A DNA stretch of 64,000 nt from Rubrivirga litoralis (GCF_031846415.1 NZ_JAVRHT010000012.1:29590-93589); one strand, 5' to 3'; counted from the stretch's first letter, positions 24,201-32,772 are shown. Program-made: numbers and translations. Notes: generated from the sequence alone by a model not told the origin.

Positions 24201-25214
24201 CGTCCGGCCCGTGAGGTCCGAGGCCGGCTGCTCGTCGGCCTCCCACGCTTCGCCGTAGATCGTCGCCAGGAGCTCGAATGCGTAGAGCAAGAAGTGACCC
24301 GAGCCCGCCGCCGGGTCAAGGACCTTGAGGTCGCGGGGGTCCTTCGGCGCCCGGGGCGGGATGAGTGCGCCGTCGTGGTCGTCCGGGGCGTCTTGCTCGA
24401 ACCGCTCGTCGGCGCGTCTAACGAGGTAGGCGCAGTCGTCGGCGAGGGCCGTCTCGCCGCGCTGCATCTCCCACCAGATCCGCCCGAGCGTGTTGTCGAC
24501 GAGGAAGCGGACGACGTAGTCGGGGGTGAAGAACTGGTTTCGGAGGGCGAGTTCGTAGCTGTTCCGAGGCGCCGCGCTCTCGTCGCGAATCCGGCGCCGC
24601 TCCTTAGGGTCGTTGAAGTACTGGTAGACCCACCCGATGGTCTCCTCGTCGGCCCAAGCGTCGGCGAGGGCGGGCGCGTTGAGCGTGTCGAGGAGCTTGA
24701 GGAGCGCCGGGCGGCGCGGCCACATCCGGCCGGCGGTGGCGCGGCGGTCGAACAAGACGCGGACCTCGCGGCCGAGCTCGTCGAAGAGGGTCTCCAGAAA
24801 CAGCCGGTACCCCTTGTCGGGGAGCGCGCTGAGCCCGGGCGCCAGCAGCGTGAAGTCGTTCTTGAACCCGGCGCTTTCCTCCCCTTTCGACACGGCTTGT
24901 GGGATGAGGTCCCGGGCCTCGAGCATCTTGAGAGCGACGAAGCGGTTGAGCGTGGTGAAGGCGGCCTCCCGGCGGAATGCGGCGACGGCCTCGGCAGGCG
25001 TCTTCCCCGCCGCCCGTTCGTGCTCGATAGCCTCGACGACCCGGCGGCGGAGGCCGCGCTGGGCGTCGTCCAAGTGAGCGCCGGGCTCGTCGGCAACGGT
25101 CCCGTCGTCCAAGACGTCGTAGAGCCCTTCTAGCTGGTCGCCCACCTCGTCTTCGAGGAGGCGGCGGGCCTTCTGGGTGGCGGTCTGGAGGGCGTTGCGG
25201 AGGTCGGTCGTCAC
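21249..25214 (-). CDS. pglX: BREX adenine-specific DNA methyltransferase PglX
   Basis: A 1321-residue PglX. The N-terminal part (1-280) is helical. SAM-binding motif I is VLDPAAGSGHFLLYAFELL near residues 292-310 and the catalytic motif is VVLMNPPFGLA near 533-543. The region of about residues 605-890 should carry target recognition; its DNA (roughly 22540-23400) is clearly less GC-rich than the rest of the gene, suggesting exchange by recombination. The C-terminus is helical with an acidic insert (DDDEATASGDEDEDDEAA). PglX methylates a non-palindromic site to mark host DNA. It follows brxC by 4 bp. Confidence 0.93.
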   Translation of the reverse strand: MTTDLRNALQTATQKARRLLEDEVGDQLEGLYDVLDDGTVADEPGAHLDDAQRGLRRRVVEAIEHERAAGKTPAEAVAAFRREAAFTTLNRFVALKMLEARDLIPQAVSKGEESAGFKNDFTLLAPGLSALPDKGYRLFLETLFDELGREVRVLFDRRATAGRMWPRRPALLKLLDTLNAPALADAWADEETIGWVYQYFNDPKERRRIRDESAAPRNSYELALRNQFFTPDYVVRFLVDNTLGRIWWEMQRGETALADDCAYLVRRADERFEQDAPDDHDGALIPPRAPKDPRDLKVLDPAAGSGHFLLYAFELLATIYGEAWEADEQPASDLTGRTLRDDYPTQDALHRALPRLILAHNLHGVDIDPRTAQVAGLALWMRAQAEWTRLGVKQADRETVTKTNLVVAEPMPGEPDLRDEFLNQLEPAPLRPLVQRVFREMDMADEAGTLLPIETVVREEVETARMAAQAPGLFDGAPADPEAFWQDAEDRVYRALNTYARAGEQAESHRRRLFADDAARGFAFVDVCRQRYDVVLMNPPFGLATEPVYEWMRHGRYRSTFVDIYAAFVSRGMDLLTRGGLVGAITSRAFLLTKKLSAWRKNELLGHMRLLLDLGIGVMDSAFVEACAYVISKDEQSDLVALDAQGATFDEFLNNLDYRALAPDDSTRFVTEHEVFESIPSNKLLYSLPGKLSKLISTSRVLEPDVATAREGMRSFDDPRFVRLRWEAASGSIGDQQRWEPFAKGGAFARFYSDIHLLLGWNRQGEEMQQVNRSKNGSTAQVRQASDYWRRLGSTYSKRSARGFSARALPAGCVIGAKGPAVLSQSDITPQYLTGWLNARLPLALIHIQANASEFNTGILKRLPWQHDAELAEDLEARSARMIRESQIAASHLNEVNSVFDAPVVGTSATNGLELTQALLQDRDALLAETLAAFDEGVDQMYNVDSTRFAAMVGLGDDDEATASGDEDEDDEAAIEADAYAHNIISYALGCTFGRWDVRYAAGTADPPEIPDPFAPLPACPPGMLVGEDGLPAASPPDGYPIAFPEDGLLVDDPGHPRDIVARIEGALGEIYDDPSAERDALVAMLGAKTLRAYLHRGSSFFESHRRKYSKSRRKAPIYWPLSTPSGSYTLWLYYPRLNRDTLYRALDLARGKVAHEEGQLRQLENDLGADTSAAARKRVAVQQDAVAELRLFRDEIEATAPLWRPVHDDGVLINFAPLHRLFTLYRPWQKELAKAWKELAHGDYDWSHLAMHLWPERVVPLCAERADLALAHSLEDVFFERQPDDSFQPHDEPTESVASLVADRQSPAVQAARDHLLAPR

Positions 25215-25218
25215 AGGC

Positions 25219-28200
25219 TTACTGGAGGAAGAGCGTCTTACCGTCGGCGAGGGCGTCCAGGCACGCCTGGCGGAGCGCGCCCAGGGCGGCGTCGAGCTCG
25301 GCCGGGTCGTGGATGCCGCCGGTCGCGTACTGGCCGGCGCGGACGTGGACGACGCGCCCGCCCTCGACGCGCCGGATCACCTCCTGCTGGGCCCGGACCA
25401 AGCGGCCGGGGCAGGCGTCGGTCTCGGCGCGGAGCTGGGAGAACGGGGTGTCCGGCGCGGGGTCCTGGGCGTAGGCCGCCAGCGGCTCGGCGACCGACTG
25501 GCGGTCGTCGTCGGCCAGGGCGTCCCAGCCCGGCGTGTCGCGGAGCGCGGCGAGCGCGTCGCCGTAGGCGGCGGCGCGGTCGGTGCTGGCCTGCTCGAAG
25601 CGAGCGTCGTAGGCCGACCGCAGCGTGCCCGCGTGCCGCTCGATCTCGGGGAGCGACTGGAAAAAGAGCTCGCGGCGCAAGAGGTCGTCTAGGTGCCCGG
25701 CGGCGTCGGCGACCTCGGGTGGGAGGTCGGGCTCCGCCCGCAGGACGGGGGCCTGGGCCTGGAGCGTCTGGCGGGCGCGATCGAGGATGTCTAGGCGGGG
25801 CTCGGTGAGGGCGGCCTCCAGGTCGGCCGCCCGCTTGACGGCCTCGGCGATCTGGTGGTGGGCGCTCAAGAACGTGAGGACCGCCGATTGGCCGGAGCCC
25901 GAGCGGACGGCGCGGAGTTGGTCGAGTGCGCCGGCCAGCACGTCTCGGCCGGGGAGCGCGTGCTGGGCGAGCCGGGCGGCGGCGTCGGCGATCTCGGGCT
26001 CGACGCGGTCGGCCTGGGCACGGAGCGTGCGCGCGACGGCCTCCTCGGACAGCTCGTCGACGCGGACGCCGAACGTGGCCTCGACGTGGCGGGCGGCCTC
26101 GACCAGCTTGCGGCCGTCGAGCCCCTCTTTGGGCCGGAAGGAGGCCTGTCGGAACAGGTTGTTGTTGGGGAACGCTGTGCGGGCTTCGGTGCCCGTGGCC
26201 CCGTCGATCTCCTTGCCCTGGCTGGTGGCGACCACGGCGCCGGCGCGGACCAACGAGACGGCGAGCAGGCGGACGACGTCGAACTCCCAGCCGTAGGGCT
26301 CGGCGGCAAAGTGGTCGGTGAGGGCGCGGCCCGTCGCGGGGTCGCCCAGGCTGGCCTGCCGCGTGACCACCGCCAGCACCTCGTGGAGCGGCCCGCCGTC
26401 GGTGACGAACACGGGCGTGCCGTCGGTGTCGCGGAGCAGGCCGAGGTCGGTGAACGTGGCGGGCAGACCGCGCAGACTCTCCGACGACAGGAGCGTCTCC
26501 AGGTCGCGCCGGCCCACCTGGACGGCGGCCTCGGCGTAGCGGTCGTAGACCTGGGGGAGCGCCTGGGCCACGAGCGCCTCGGCGGCGCGGCGGACGTCGG
26601 GGGCCTTGGGGTCTGGGCTGCGGTCGTTGCCCCGGAAGTAGGCCCCGCCGCCCAAGAGCGCGCGCGCGAGCCGGGCCTGGAGCTCCGATTGGGCGCGCGA
26701 CAGGCGGGCCTTCTCCTCGGCCACGAGCGCCAGCTCGTCGGGCGTCTTGGCCTGGCGCTCGCGCCGCGTCAGGATGTCCCGAGAGCGGTACGCCTCGTCG
26801 GCCGCGCGGACCAAGGCGGGGTCGAGGGCGGCGGCCCAGACGACGGCGCCGGGCTCGGCCTGGCTCCGGGCGCGGGCTTGGGCCTTGGCGTCGTCCAGGC
26901 GGGCGGGGTCGTCGAGCTCGACGTAGACCGGGAGGTCGCCGTCGACCAGCCGCTCGCCCCCCACCACGAGCCCGGCCTTGAACAGCCGGGTGCCGTGGAG
27001 GGCGTGGCTGGGCTGGGGCTTCCAGAGCGCCTCGGCGGCCGTCTTGTACAAGCGCGCCGAGTCGGCGGGGCGAGGCTGGGCGCCGGCCCGCTGGCGCTCC
27101 CAGTCGTCCTCGGCCGGGGTGGGGATGCGGTAGCCGTCGTCACCTCGGCGGACCTGGTGACAGGCGACGAGCTCGTCAAGGGCGTCCTGGACCTGAGGGA
27201 GAACGCTGTCGGCGTCGACCTCGGGGTAGAGCGAGGCTGCGACGTTGTCGGCGGTCCGGTGGACGGACTGGACGTAGGTGAGCAGGGCGACGGCCTTGGC
27301 GGCGTCCTGGGCCAGCGGGTGCTCGACGGTGTCCGGGATGGCGTCGATCTTGCCGCGGATCTCGGATGGGATGTTGCCGGCGACCAGGTCGTAGACCAGG
27401 TCGAGCGTCGCCAGGCGCCCGATGGGCTTGGAGGCGAGGTCGGTGTCGGGCCGGACCAGGAGCTGCTGGGCGAGCTTGATGATGGTCCGGTTGGCGCCGC
27501 CGACGTGCTTGGAGGCGCCGCCCTGGGTGCGCAAGCCCGAGACGACGCCGATGACCAGGTCGACGTGGTACGGCAGGAGCGGGTAGAGCTCGACGAACCG
27601 CTCGGCGGTGAGGTCGGGGAGCCGGATGTCAGCCGAGAGCTGGGTGTTCTTGGCGAGGCGGCCGTGGTGGTCGGCGTAGAGCGCGCGCAGGGTGTCCTGA
27701 GCGTCGGCGTTCTTAGACAGGACGCGCTTGGCGGTGACCTCGGCGATGTCGGACGGCTCGAGGTGAACCTGCGTCGGGAAGCGGTCCATGAGCCGGGCCA
27801 GCTCGACGCGCGTTCCGTCTAGGCCGCCGACGACCTCGGAGAGCTTCTCCTGCGACGTCACGACCAGCCAGAACCGCCCGCGCCCGACACGGCCTAGGGC
27901 CTGGACCAAGGCCTGGACGTCGAGCATCTTCTGGACGTCGCGGGCGACGAACTGGCCGACCTCGTCGACGACGAACGCGAGGTTGTGGCCCGGCCGGCGG
28001 CGGTCGACCAAGAGCGCGGTCCGCTCCGCCAGCAGGGCCGGCGTGATGTCGGCCCGGCCCAGGCCGCCCGTCTGCCAGCTGTCGGCGGCCGGGTAGGTGT
28101 CGGGGTCGAGCTCGTGCATGGTCCGGCTCGCCTGGGTGACGGCGAAGACGGCGAGCGACTTGGCCTGCGCCCAGTCCTTGTCGTAGAGCCGGGCGAAGGC

Positions 28201-28767
28201 GGCTTGGAAGTCGGCGAGGCGCCCCTCCCCTTCGAGGGCGATCTCGAGCTCGGCGAGGTCGAGGTCGGTGGCGTAGCCGAGGGCCTTGAGGAGCTGGCGG
28301 TAGGCGATCTCGGTGAGCGTCTGGTTCCCGCTCTTGATGCCGCGGTCGGACGACACGTCGAAGACGACGGCCTCGGTGGGCGCGCGCTCGGCGATCTGGG
28401 CCAGGAGCACCCGGACCTTCTCGCCGCACGGCCCGACGAACTGGCGGCCGACACGCTGGGCGGCCGGGAGGCCGTCGAGCGGGCGGTTTTGGAGGGCGAG
28501 CCCGAGCACCTTGGCGAAGCTGGACTTGCCGGAGCCGAAGAAGCCGGAGATCCAGACGCCGATCCCCTCGTGGGGTTGGGAATAGGTGTCGTTGTAGCGG
28601 TCGAGGACCTGGGCCATGTGGCCGCAGATGGCCTCGGTGGCGACGTACTCCTCGACTTCTTGGAGGACGACCTCGTCGTCGGTCTGATCGACCTTGATGA
28701 CCTCCTCGATCCGCCGGTGGATGTCGCGGCTGAAGAGGGATTCGATGGGGGCGGCAGAGGTGCTCAA
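25219..28767 (-). CDS. brxC: BREX ATPase BrxC
   Basis: A 1182-residue BrxC (DUF499/PglY family). Walker A is GFFGSGKSSFAKVLGLAL near residues 79-96 and the Walker B region is NLAFVVDEVGQFVARDVQKM near 258-277. The C-terminal half is long and helical. I choose the TTG at 28767, which overlaps the brxB stop (TTGA) and gives the conserved start STSAAPIESLFSRDIHR. The frame runs open to 29130, but that extension lies over brxB in another frame and has shadow composition. BrxC is needed for both methylation and restriction in BREX. Confidence 0.92.
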   Translation of the reverse strand: MSTSAAPIESLFSRDIHRRIEEVIKVDQTDDEVVLQEVEEYVATEAICGHMAQVLDRYNDTYSQPHEGIGVWISGFFGSGKSSFAKVLGLALQNRPLDGLPAAQRVGRQFVGPCGEKVRVLLAQIAERAPTEAVVFDVSSDRGIKSGNQTLTEIAYRQLLKALGYATDLDLAELEIALEGEGRLADFQAAFARLYDKDWAQAKSLAVFAVTQASRTMHELDPDTYPAADSWQTGGLGRADITPALLAERTALLVDRRRPGHNLAFVVDEVGQFVARDVQKMLDVQALVQALGRVGRGRFWLVVTSQEKLSEVVGGLDGTRVELARLMDRFPTQVHLEPSDIAEVTAKRVLSKNADAQDTLRALYADHHGRLAKNTQLSADIRLPDLTAERFVELYPLLPYHVDLVIGVVSGLRTQGGASKHVGGANRTIIKLAQQLLVRPDTDLASKPIGRLATLDLVYDLVAGNIPSEIRGKIDAIPDTVEHPLAQDAAKAVALLTYVQSVHRTADNVAASLYPEVDADSVLPQVQDALDELVACHQVRRGDDGYRIPTPAEDDWERQRAGAQPRPADSARLYKTAAEALWKPQPSHALHGTRLFKAGLVVGGERLVDGDLPVYVELDDPARLDDAKAQARARSQAEPGAVVWAAALDPALVRAADEAYRSRDILTRRERQAKTPDELALVAEEKARLSRAQSELQARLARALLGGGAYFRGNDRSPDPKAPDVRRAAEALVAQALPQVYDRYAEAAVQVGRRDLETLLSSESLRGLPATFTDLGLLRDTDGTPVFVTDGGPLHEVLAVVTRQASLGDPATGRALTDHFAAEPYGWEFDVVRLLAVSLVRAGAVVATSQGKEIDGATGTEARTAFPNNNLFRQASFRPKEGLDGRKLVEAARHVEATFGVRVDELSEEAVARTLRAQADRVEPEIADAAARLAQHALPGRDVLAGALDQLRAVRSGSGQSAVLTFLSAHHQIAEAVKRAADLEAALTEPRLDILDRARQTLQAQAPVLRAEPDLPPEVADAAGHLDDLLRRELFFQSLPEIERHAGTLRSAYDARFEQASTDRAAAYGDALAALRDTPGWDALADDDRQSVAEPLAAYAQDPAPDTPFSQLRAETDACPGRLVRAQQEVIRRVEGGRVVHVRAGQYATGGIHDPAELDAALGALRQACLDALADGKTLFLQ

Positions 28768-29348
28768 AAGATCTTTGGGCGGTAGTTGTGCTCGGCGTCG
28801 AGGCGCCCCATGAACCGGAGACCGGCCGGGGGCTCGACCTCGCCGGGGTAGAACAGGACGGCGGGGACCAGGACCTTGCCCATGAGCTGGTCCAGGAGCG
28901 AGGAGGTCCGGTAGAAGGGGAAGAGAGCGCCAGCGCGCGTAACGAAGACGACGTCCCGGGTGGGGGCGGCGTCGTCCGGGATGCGGGCGGCGACCAGTCC
29001 GTCGAGCGGGACGTGGTCGGACAAGATCTGGTGGACGGTCTCGGCCGCCTTCTCCAGACCGACCCCCTGCTCCGCGCCGGCCAGGTCGGCCCAGCTGTAG
29101 CCCACGGTTTTGAGCGCGGCGTCGAGGCACTCGGCGAGCGAGAGGGCGGTGACCCGCTTCCCCCCGTTCTCGAGCCGGGTACGGAGACGGGCGAGCTCCT
29201 GGCGGACCGGGAACTCGGCGTCGGGCGGGTACCGGAAGATGGCGTACGGCATGTCCGCGTAGGCGCTGATGTCGGGCCGGGGGTCCTCCTGGAGGAGGAG
29301 CGGTTCGAGCGTGCCGGTCAGGCGGTCGGTCCAGGGGGCGTCGGTCAC
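28764..29348 (-). CDS. brxB: BREX protein BrxB (DUF1788)
   Basis: A 194-residue BrxB. Typical family features are DMPYAIFRYPPDAEFPVRQE near residues 32-51, a Leu-rich centre, ARAGALFPFYRTSSLLDQL near 137-155 and the terminal VPAVLFYPG.....GLRFMG followed by NYRPKIF. The family is about 200 residues long. It lies 4 bp downstream of brxA and overlaps brxC by 4 bp. Its molecular role is unknown, but it is a fixed part of type 1 BREX clusters. Confidence 0.93.
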   Translation of the reverse strand: MTDAPWTDRLTGTLEPLLLQEDPRPDISAYADMPYAIFRYPPDAEFPVRQELARLRTRLENGGKRVTALSLAECLDAALKTVGYSWADLAGAEQGVGLEKAAETVHQILSDHVPLDGLVAARIPDDAAPTRDVVFVTRAGALFPFYRTSSLLDQLMGKVLVPAVLFYPGEVEPPAGLRFMGRLDAEHNYRPKIF

Positions 29349-29352
29349 GGGG

Positions 29353-30141
29353 CTACCAGGTCATCTGCCGCGCGAAGTCGGCGAGGGAGGGGGCGGGCAG
29401 GCGGAGTTGGGCCAAGGAGCCGGCCGCCTGGAAGTCGAGGGCGCGGTACTGGTGGAGCCGGAGCACCTCGCGCTCGACGTCCGCGGCGCTCATCAAGTAC
29501 ATCCGCCAGTCGGGCGCGTCGAGCAGGTTGCGGGCGTTGGGCTCGCGCTCGGCGACGGCGTGGAGGAGGTACAGAAGGCTGGGGTCGGGGAGCCGGTACG
29601 GGGCAAACTCGCGGACTCGCGTCCCACGAAGGAGGCCGACATCGTTGGAAATCTTGAGCAAGGAAGAGGCCACCCGCTTCGCGGTGCTCTCGCTCCACTG
29701 CTTGGTCCCGGTGACGGCCTCGGCGCGGCTGGGGAGGCTAGCGAGGTACGGGAGCAGGTCCTCGACGCGGACCCTGTAGACGCCATCTCGGTGCCGCTCG
29801 TAGAGCCACTCCCGGAGGAAGTCGGCGAGGAGGAACTCGTCTCGGGTGGCGTGCCAAATCATCAGGGGGGTCCAGACGTCGCGCGGGCATCCGCGTTGGG
29901 CGAGCCCGACGAGGGGGGCGTCGCGCCCCTCGGGGTCATAGCGTCGGTGGAGAACCTTGGCGACGTCGCGGAGCCAGTTGGCGCTTGACGCCCCGATTGA
30001 GTTGGTCCGGCGGAGGCGGTCGAGGTTTTCGTCCTGCGTCTGGCCGAGGTCCCAATCGGCGAAGGCAGCGTAGGTCTCGTCTACAAGGGCGCCCTTGATT
30101 AAAGTGAAGGAGGAGACGACGTCTTTCCGTGTCGGGGTCAA
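29353..30141 (-). CDS. brxA: BREX protein BrxA (DUF1819)
   Basis: A 262-residue BrxA. Recognisable blocks are SFTLIKGALVDETYAAFADW near residues 10-29, LRDVAKVLHRRYD near 57-69, and the C-terminal EREPNARNLLDAPDWRMYLM followed by DVEREVLRLHQYRALDFQAA. BrxA of E. coli is a small helical DNA-binding protein. The gene overlaps the stop of brxE by 4 bp and is followed by brxB after 4 bp. Length and motifs are typical. Confidence 0.93.
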   Translation of the reverse strand: MTPTRKDVVSSFTLIKGALVDETYAAFADWDLGQTQDENLDRLRRTNSIGASSANWLRDVAKVLHRRYDPEGRDAPLVGLAQRGCPRDVWTPLMIWHATRDEFLLADFLREWLYERHRDGVYRVRVEDLLPYLASLPSRAEAVTGTKQWSESTAKRVASSLLKISNDVGLLRGTRVREFAPYRLPDPSLLYLLHAVAEREPNARNLLDAPDWRMYLMSAADVEREVLRLHQYRALDFQAAGSLAQLRLPAPSLADFARQMTW

Positions 30142-30692
30142 GCGTTCGACCGGACGTAGGGGACGACGAGGGCGGCCGGCTGGCTACAGGCAAACCCTGC
30201 GGCGAGCTGGCGGACAGCGTCCACGTCGATGTGAGCCGTCTCCGCCAGTCGGACGGAGGGGTCGGGTGGGGCGGCCGTCAACGCCCGCGCCGCGTCGGCG
30301 TGCTGGCCGTCGATGAGCCCGTGCTCCACGAGTGCGGTGAGGATGCTGGAGGTATTGATGGCTTCGACGGCCGCAAACGTGGGTGCCCAGTCCTCGACGT
30401 GGTCGAGCCAGTGCGACCAGCGGTCGTCGAACGCCTCCTCGGTATCGGCCGGGAGGGTCCACAGCGTGAGGGCTCCGGGTGGCACCTGGCTGGCGCAGCG
30501 CTCTTGGGCGACGGCGAACGCCACACGCGCCCGAGCGAATGGGCCGGTGCGCGGGGCGATCCGGTCGTAGGCGTACTGACCCGTTGGGCTCAGGACGCCG
30601 TCGGAGGCCCACCAGTTGGCGTTGTCGGACTCGCCGACGCGTGCGACGACCAAGCGGAGACGGAGGAGCAGGTCGAGGTCGGAGGGAGGCAC
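30138..30692 (-). CDS. brxE: BrxE-family protein
   Basis: A 184-residue protein whose opening (LRLRLVVARVGESDNANWWA near residues 11-30), SPTGQYAYDRIAPRTGPFAR near 35-54 and helical C-terminus match the BrxE family. BrxE was defined in type 6 BREX clusters, where it precedes brxA; here it precedes an otherwise type-1-like set ending in brxL. Its function is unknown. It overlaps brxA and starts 3 bp after the OLD-type nuclease gene, so all are expected on one transcript. Confidence 0.8.
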   Translation of the reverse strand: MPPSDLDLLLRLRLVVARVGESDNANWWASDGVLSPTGQYAYDRIAPRTGPFARARVAFAVAQERCASQVPPGALTLWTLPADTEEAFDDRWSHWLDHVEDWAPTFAAVEAINTSSILTALVEHGLIDGQHADAARALTAAPPDPSVRLAETAHIDVDAVRQLAAGFACSQPAALVVPYVRSNA

Positions 30693-30695
30693 TCG

Positions 30696-32495
30696 CTATG
30701 CGGTGGTGTGTTGCTCGACAAAGGTCGCGGCGTCGTCCATCACGAACCCGTACCACGTGGACAGGACGTCACCAACGTTGGTCGACAGCTCATTTAGAGG
30801 TATCTGGCGGCCGATGAGTCCTCGGATCCAAGGAGCCTTAACGGCGTTCCCGGACTGCGTCCCGTCCACGCCTTTAGAGCCTAGCTTACGCATGAGTCCT
30901 CCCCGGCTGTTGACGGAGACGCCGGCGGCGTCAGCGAGGTCTTTCCAGGTGGCCTCGGAGGCATCGTCGAGCATGGCCTGCTCCAGGTCAGCGAAGAGGA
31001 GACGGAGTGGGATCGAGAGGTCGCGGCAAGCGGTGTTGACGGCCTGGCTGTGCTGTTTCCAGGCGGAGAGATCGACGTTGCCGAAGGCCTGCGAGGCGGA
31101 TTGGAGCGAGGCGCGGGCCTTCGCTAATGGAGTGTTGGTCTCGTCGAACGCCTGTATGATGGCCGTCGCAGCGTCTGCGTCGGGGACGGCGAGCCATGGG
31201 ATGGGACGGTCCTCTCCCCTCCCGTAGGCGTCAAACAATCGGATCCAGGGGGCGAAGTAGTTTTTGGAGCCGACCGCGAGCACATGGAGTCGATCGAGGC
31301 AGCCTGCTTCGTCCACAGCCGCGAAACGACGCCGGAGGGCCTCAAAGAACTGGCGGTCCCCATCGCCCTCCACGAGGAGCACCCCGTGCGAGAACATGGC
31401 CTCGGCCCCTGAGCCGGTCATGAACGCCGATCTCTTGGCCTGCGCGTCGTCGGTCGCCAACGAGGGCTGGTAGAACGTGTGGTGCTTGACCACGACGACG
31501 TCGGCAGCAGAGGCTTCGTCCACCACGAGCGGGCTGTGCGTCGTGATGATGACGCGAGTGTTGGGCCGGTCCGCGAGGAGCCGTCGCGCAAGGGTGCGCT
31601 GGGCGGATGGGTGAAGGAACGCCTCCGGCTCCTCGACGGCGAGCAACACAGGTACATCGCCTTCGCTCGCCCCGCTCGCGTTGACGGCGAGGTCAAGGAG
31701 CGATTGGAGACCGGCACCTACCTGGTCGACCCCGACGCCGAGGGCGTCATGGTCGGCCGTAGAGAGACGGAACTCGAGCGACTCCACGAGCCAGTCGAGG
31801 ACTCGTTCGGGGGGTGCCGAGAACTCGAACTGCCCGTCCCGGGCCAGCCCAGCCGGCAGCTCAGACTTGATGTCGTTCCAGAGCGGTCCGACCAAATCGT
31901 TGGTCAACGTTCTGAGCGTCGAGATCGCTCGGTTTAACTGCTGGCTCTCCCTCCGCTTCCGTCCCCGGCCGACATGGAGCGCCCGTTCTTCGAGGCGGGA
32001 GAGGTAAGCTTCTTTGAGCGTCGACGAGAACCGCTCCGATTGAGCATCTCGGAACGAAGGGACGTGGACGAACCGAAACTCCTCTCTGAATCGACCGAGG
32101 ATCTTCAGTGCTTCGGGGGCCGCCTCGTGCTTCTCCCCCCGGACGGCGGCCCCGGACCGGAGGTACCCGTGGGTCCCGCCGGAGGTCAGCACCCGGTACC
32201 GGAGGTGAGCAGGCTTAGCCTTGCCCGTCTGGCGGACGTGGAGGTTTAGTCGCCGTGCGCTGTTGCGTGTGTCCCGCGCGGGGAGGAGGACGGCCTCCGA
32301 CTCGGGTCGGAGCGTCTGGCCTCTGATCTCACCGTCCGTCGCCCGGTTGAGGAGCCAGTCGATCAAGGTGAGGGCCGCGGTCTTCCCTGAGTTGTTGGGT
32401 CCGACGATCACCATTCGCTCGCGGTCGAGACCGAGCGTGGCCCGCTGAAAGCCGTGAAGGTTCTCGATCTCGACGCCGATCAGCGGATGAGTCAT
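30696..32495 (-). CDS. OLD-family AAA ATPase/Toprim nuclease
   Basis: A 599-residue overcoming-lysogenization-defect (OLD) type protein. The ABC-like ATPase has Walker A IVGPNNSGKTAAL near residues 29-41, the Walker B region LLAVEEPEAFLHPSAQRTLA near 291-310 and the switch His in VIITTHSPLVVDE. The C-terminal Toprim nuclease has LLVEGDGDRQFFEAL near 369-383 with its catalytic Glu and the acidic PDADAA near 430. GajA of Gabija has this architecture but needs a UvrD-like GajB, which is absent. As first gene of the BREX operon, 3 bp before brxE, it may add a second antiphage activity. Start taken at the ATG at 32495. Confidence 0.85.
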   Translation of the reverse strand: MTHPLIGVEIENLHGFQRATLGLDRERMVIVGPNNSGKTAALTLIDWLLNRATDGEIRGQTLRPESEAVLLPARDTRNSARRLNLHVRQTGKAKPAHLRYRVLTSGGTHGYLRSGAAVRGEKHEAAPEALKILGRFREEFRFVHVPSFRDAQSERFSSTLKEAYLSRLEERALHVGRGRKRRESQQLNRAISTLRTLTNDLVGPLWNDIKSELPAGLARDGQFEFSAPPERVLDWLVESLEFRLSTADHDALGVGVDQVGAGLQSLLDLAVNASGASEGDVPVLLAVEEPEAFLHPSAQRTLARRLLADRPNTRVIITTHSPLVVDEASAADVVVVKHHTFYQPSLATDDAQAKRSAFMTGSGAEAMFSHGVLLVEGDGDRQFFEALRRRFAAVDEAGCLDRLHVLAVGSKNYFAPWIRLFDAYGRGEDRPIPWLAVPDADAATAIIQAFDETNTPLAKARASLQSASQAFGNVDLSAWKQHSQAVNTACRDLSIPLRLLFADLEQAMLDDASEATWKDLADAAGVSVNSRGGLMRKLGSKGVDGTQSGNAVKAPWIRGLIGRQIPLNELSTNVGDVLSTWYGFVMDDAATFVEQHTTA

Positions 32496-32772
32496 GGACA
32501 GGCGTGCGCGTGGTCTTATTGAGAGGGAGGTGCCCTCATGGCGAGACGACCCGTGGGTCGCTAGTTCGCCCGCCGGGCTGAGGTTACGCAATGGCACGAG
32601 GCCCACGCCTACCGTGCCGTCCCCCTCGGTAGACTTGGGGGACTTGGCGCGGCGTAGGCCGAATGCGCATACGTAGCTGGTGATCGGACCCGAGCTCAGC
32701 GGCGTGTTCTGTCCGACGCACGGATGTCACGGGGGGAGCGATATCCTTCCTGGCACCACCATCTGCGTTCCG
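32496..32772. promoter_or_regulatory. Divergent promoter region between the BREX operon and the TPR-PIN gene
   Basis: This 277-bp gap separates two divergent transcripts and must contain promoters for both the 18-kb defence operon (minus) and the TPR-PIN gene (plus). I see a short palindrome ACCCGTGGGT but no clear regulator gene nearby. The reading frame of the plus gene is open into this region from 32680. Confidence 0.45.

Noticed and set aside
25855..27822. 655-codon plus-strand frame opposite brxC
   Set aside because: Shadow of brxC; product is repetitive and Gly/Val/Glu/Asp-rich without recognisable folds.
28768..29130. N-terminal extension of brxC
   Set aside because: It overlaps brxB in another frame, is Arg/Pro-rich, and the conserved BrxC start lies at the TTG at 28767.
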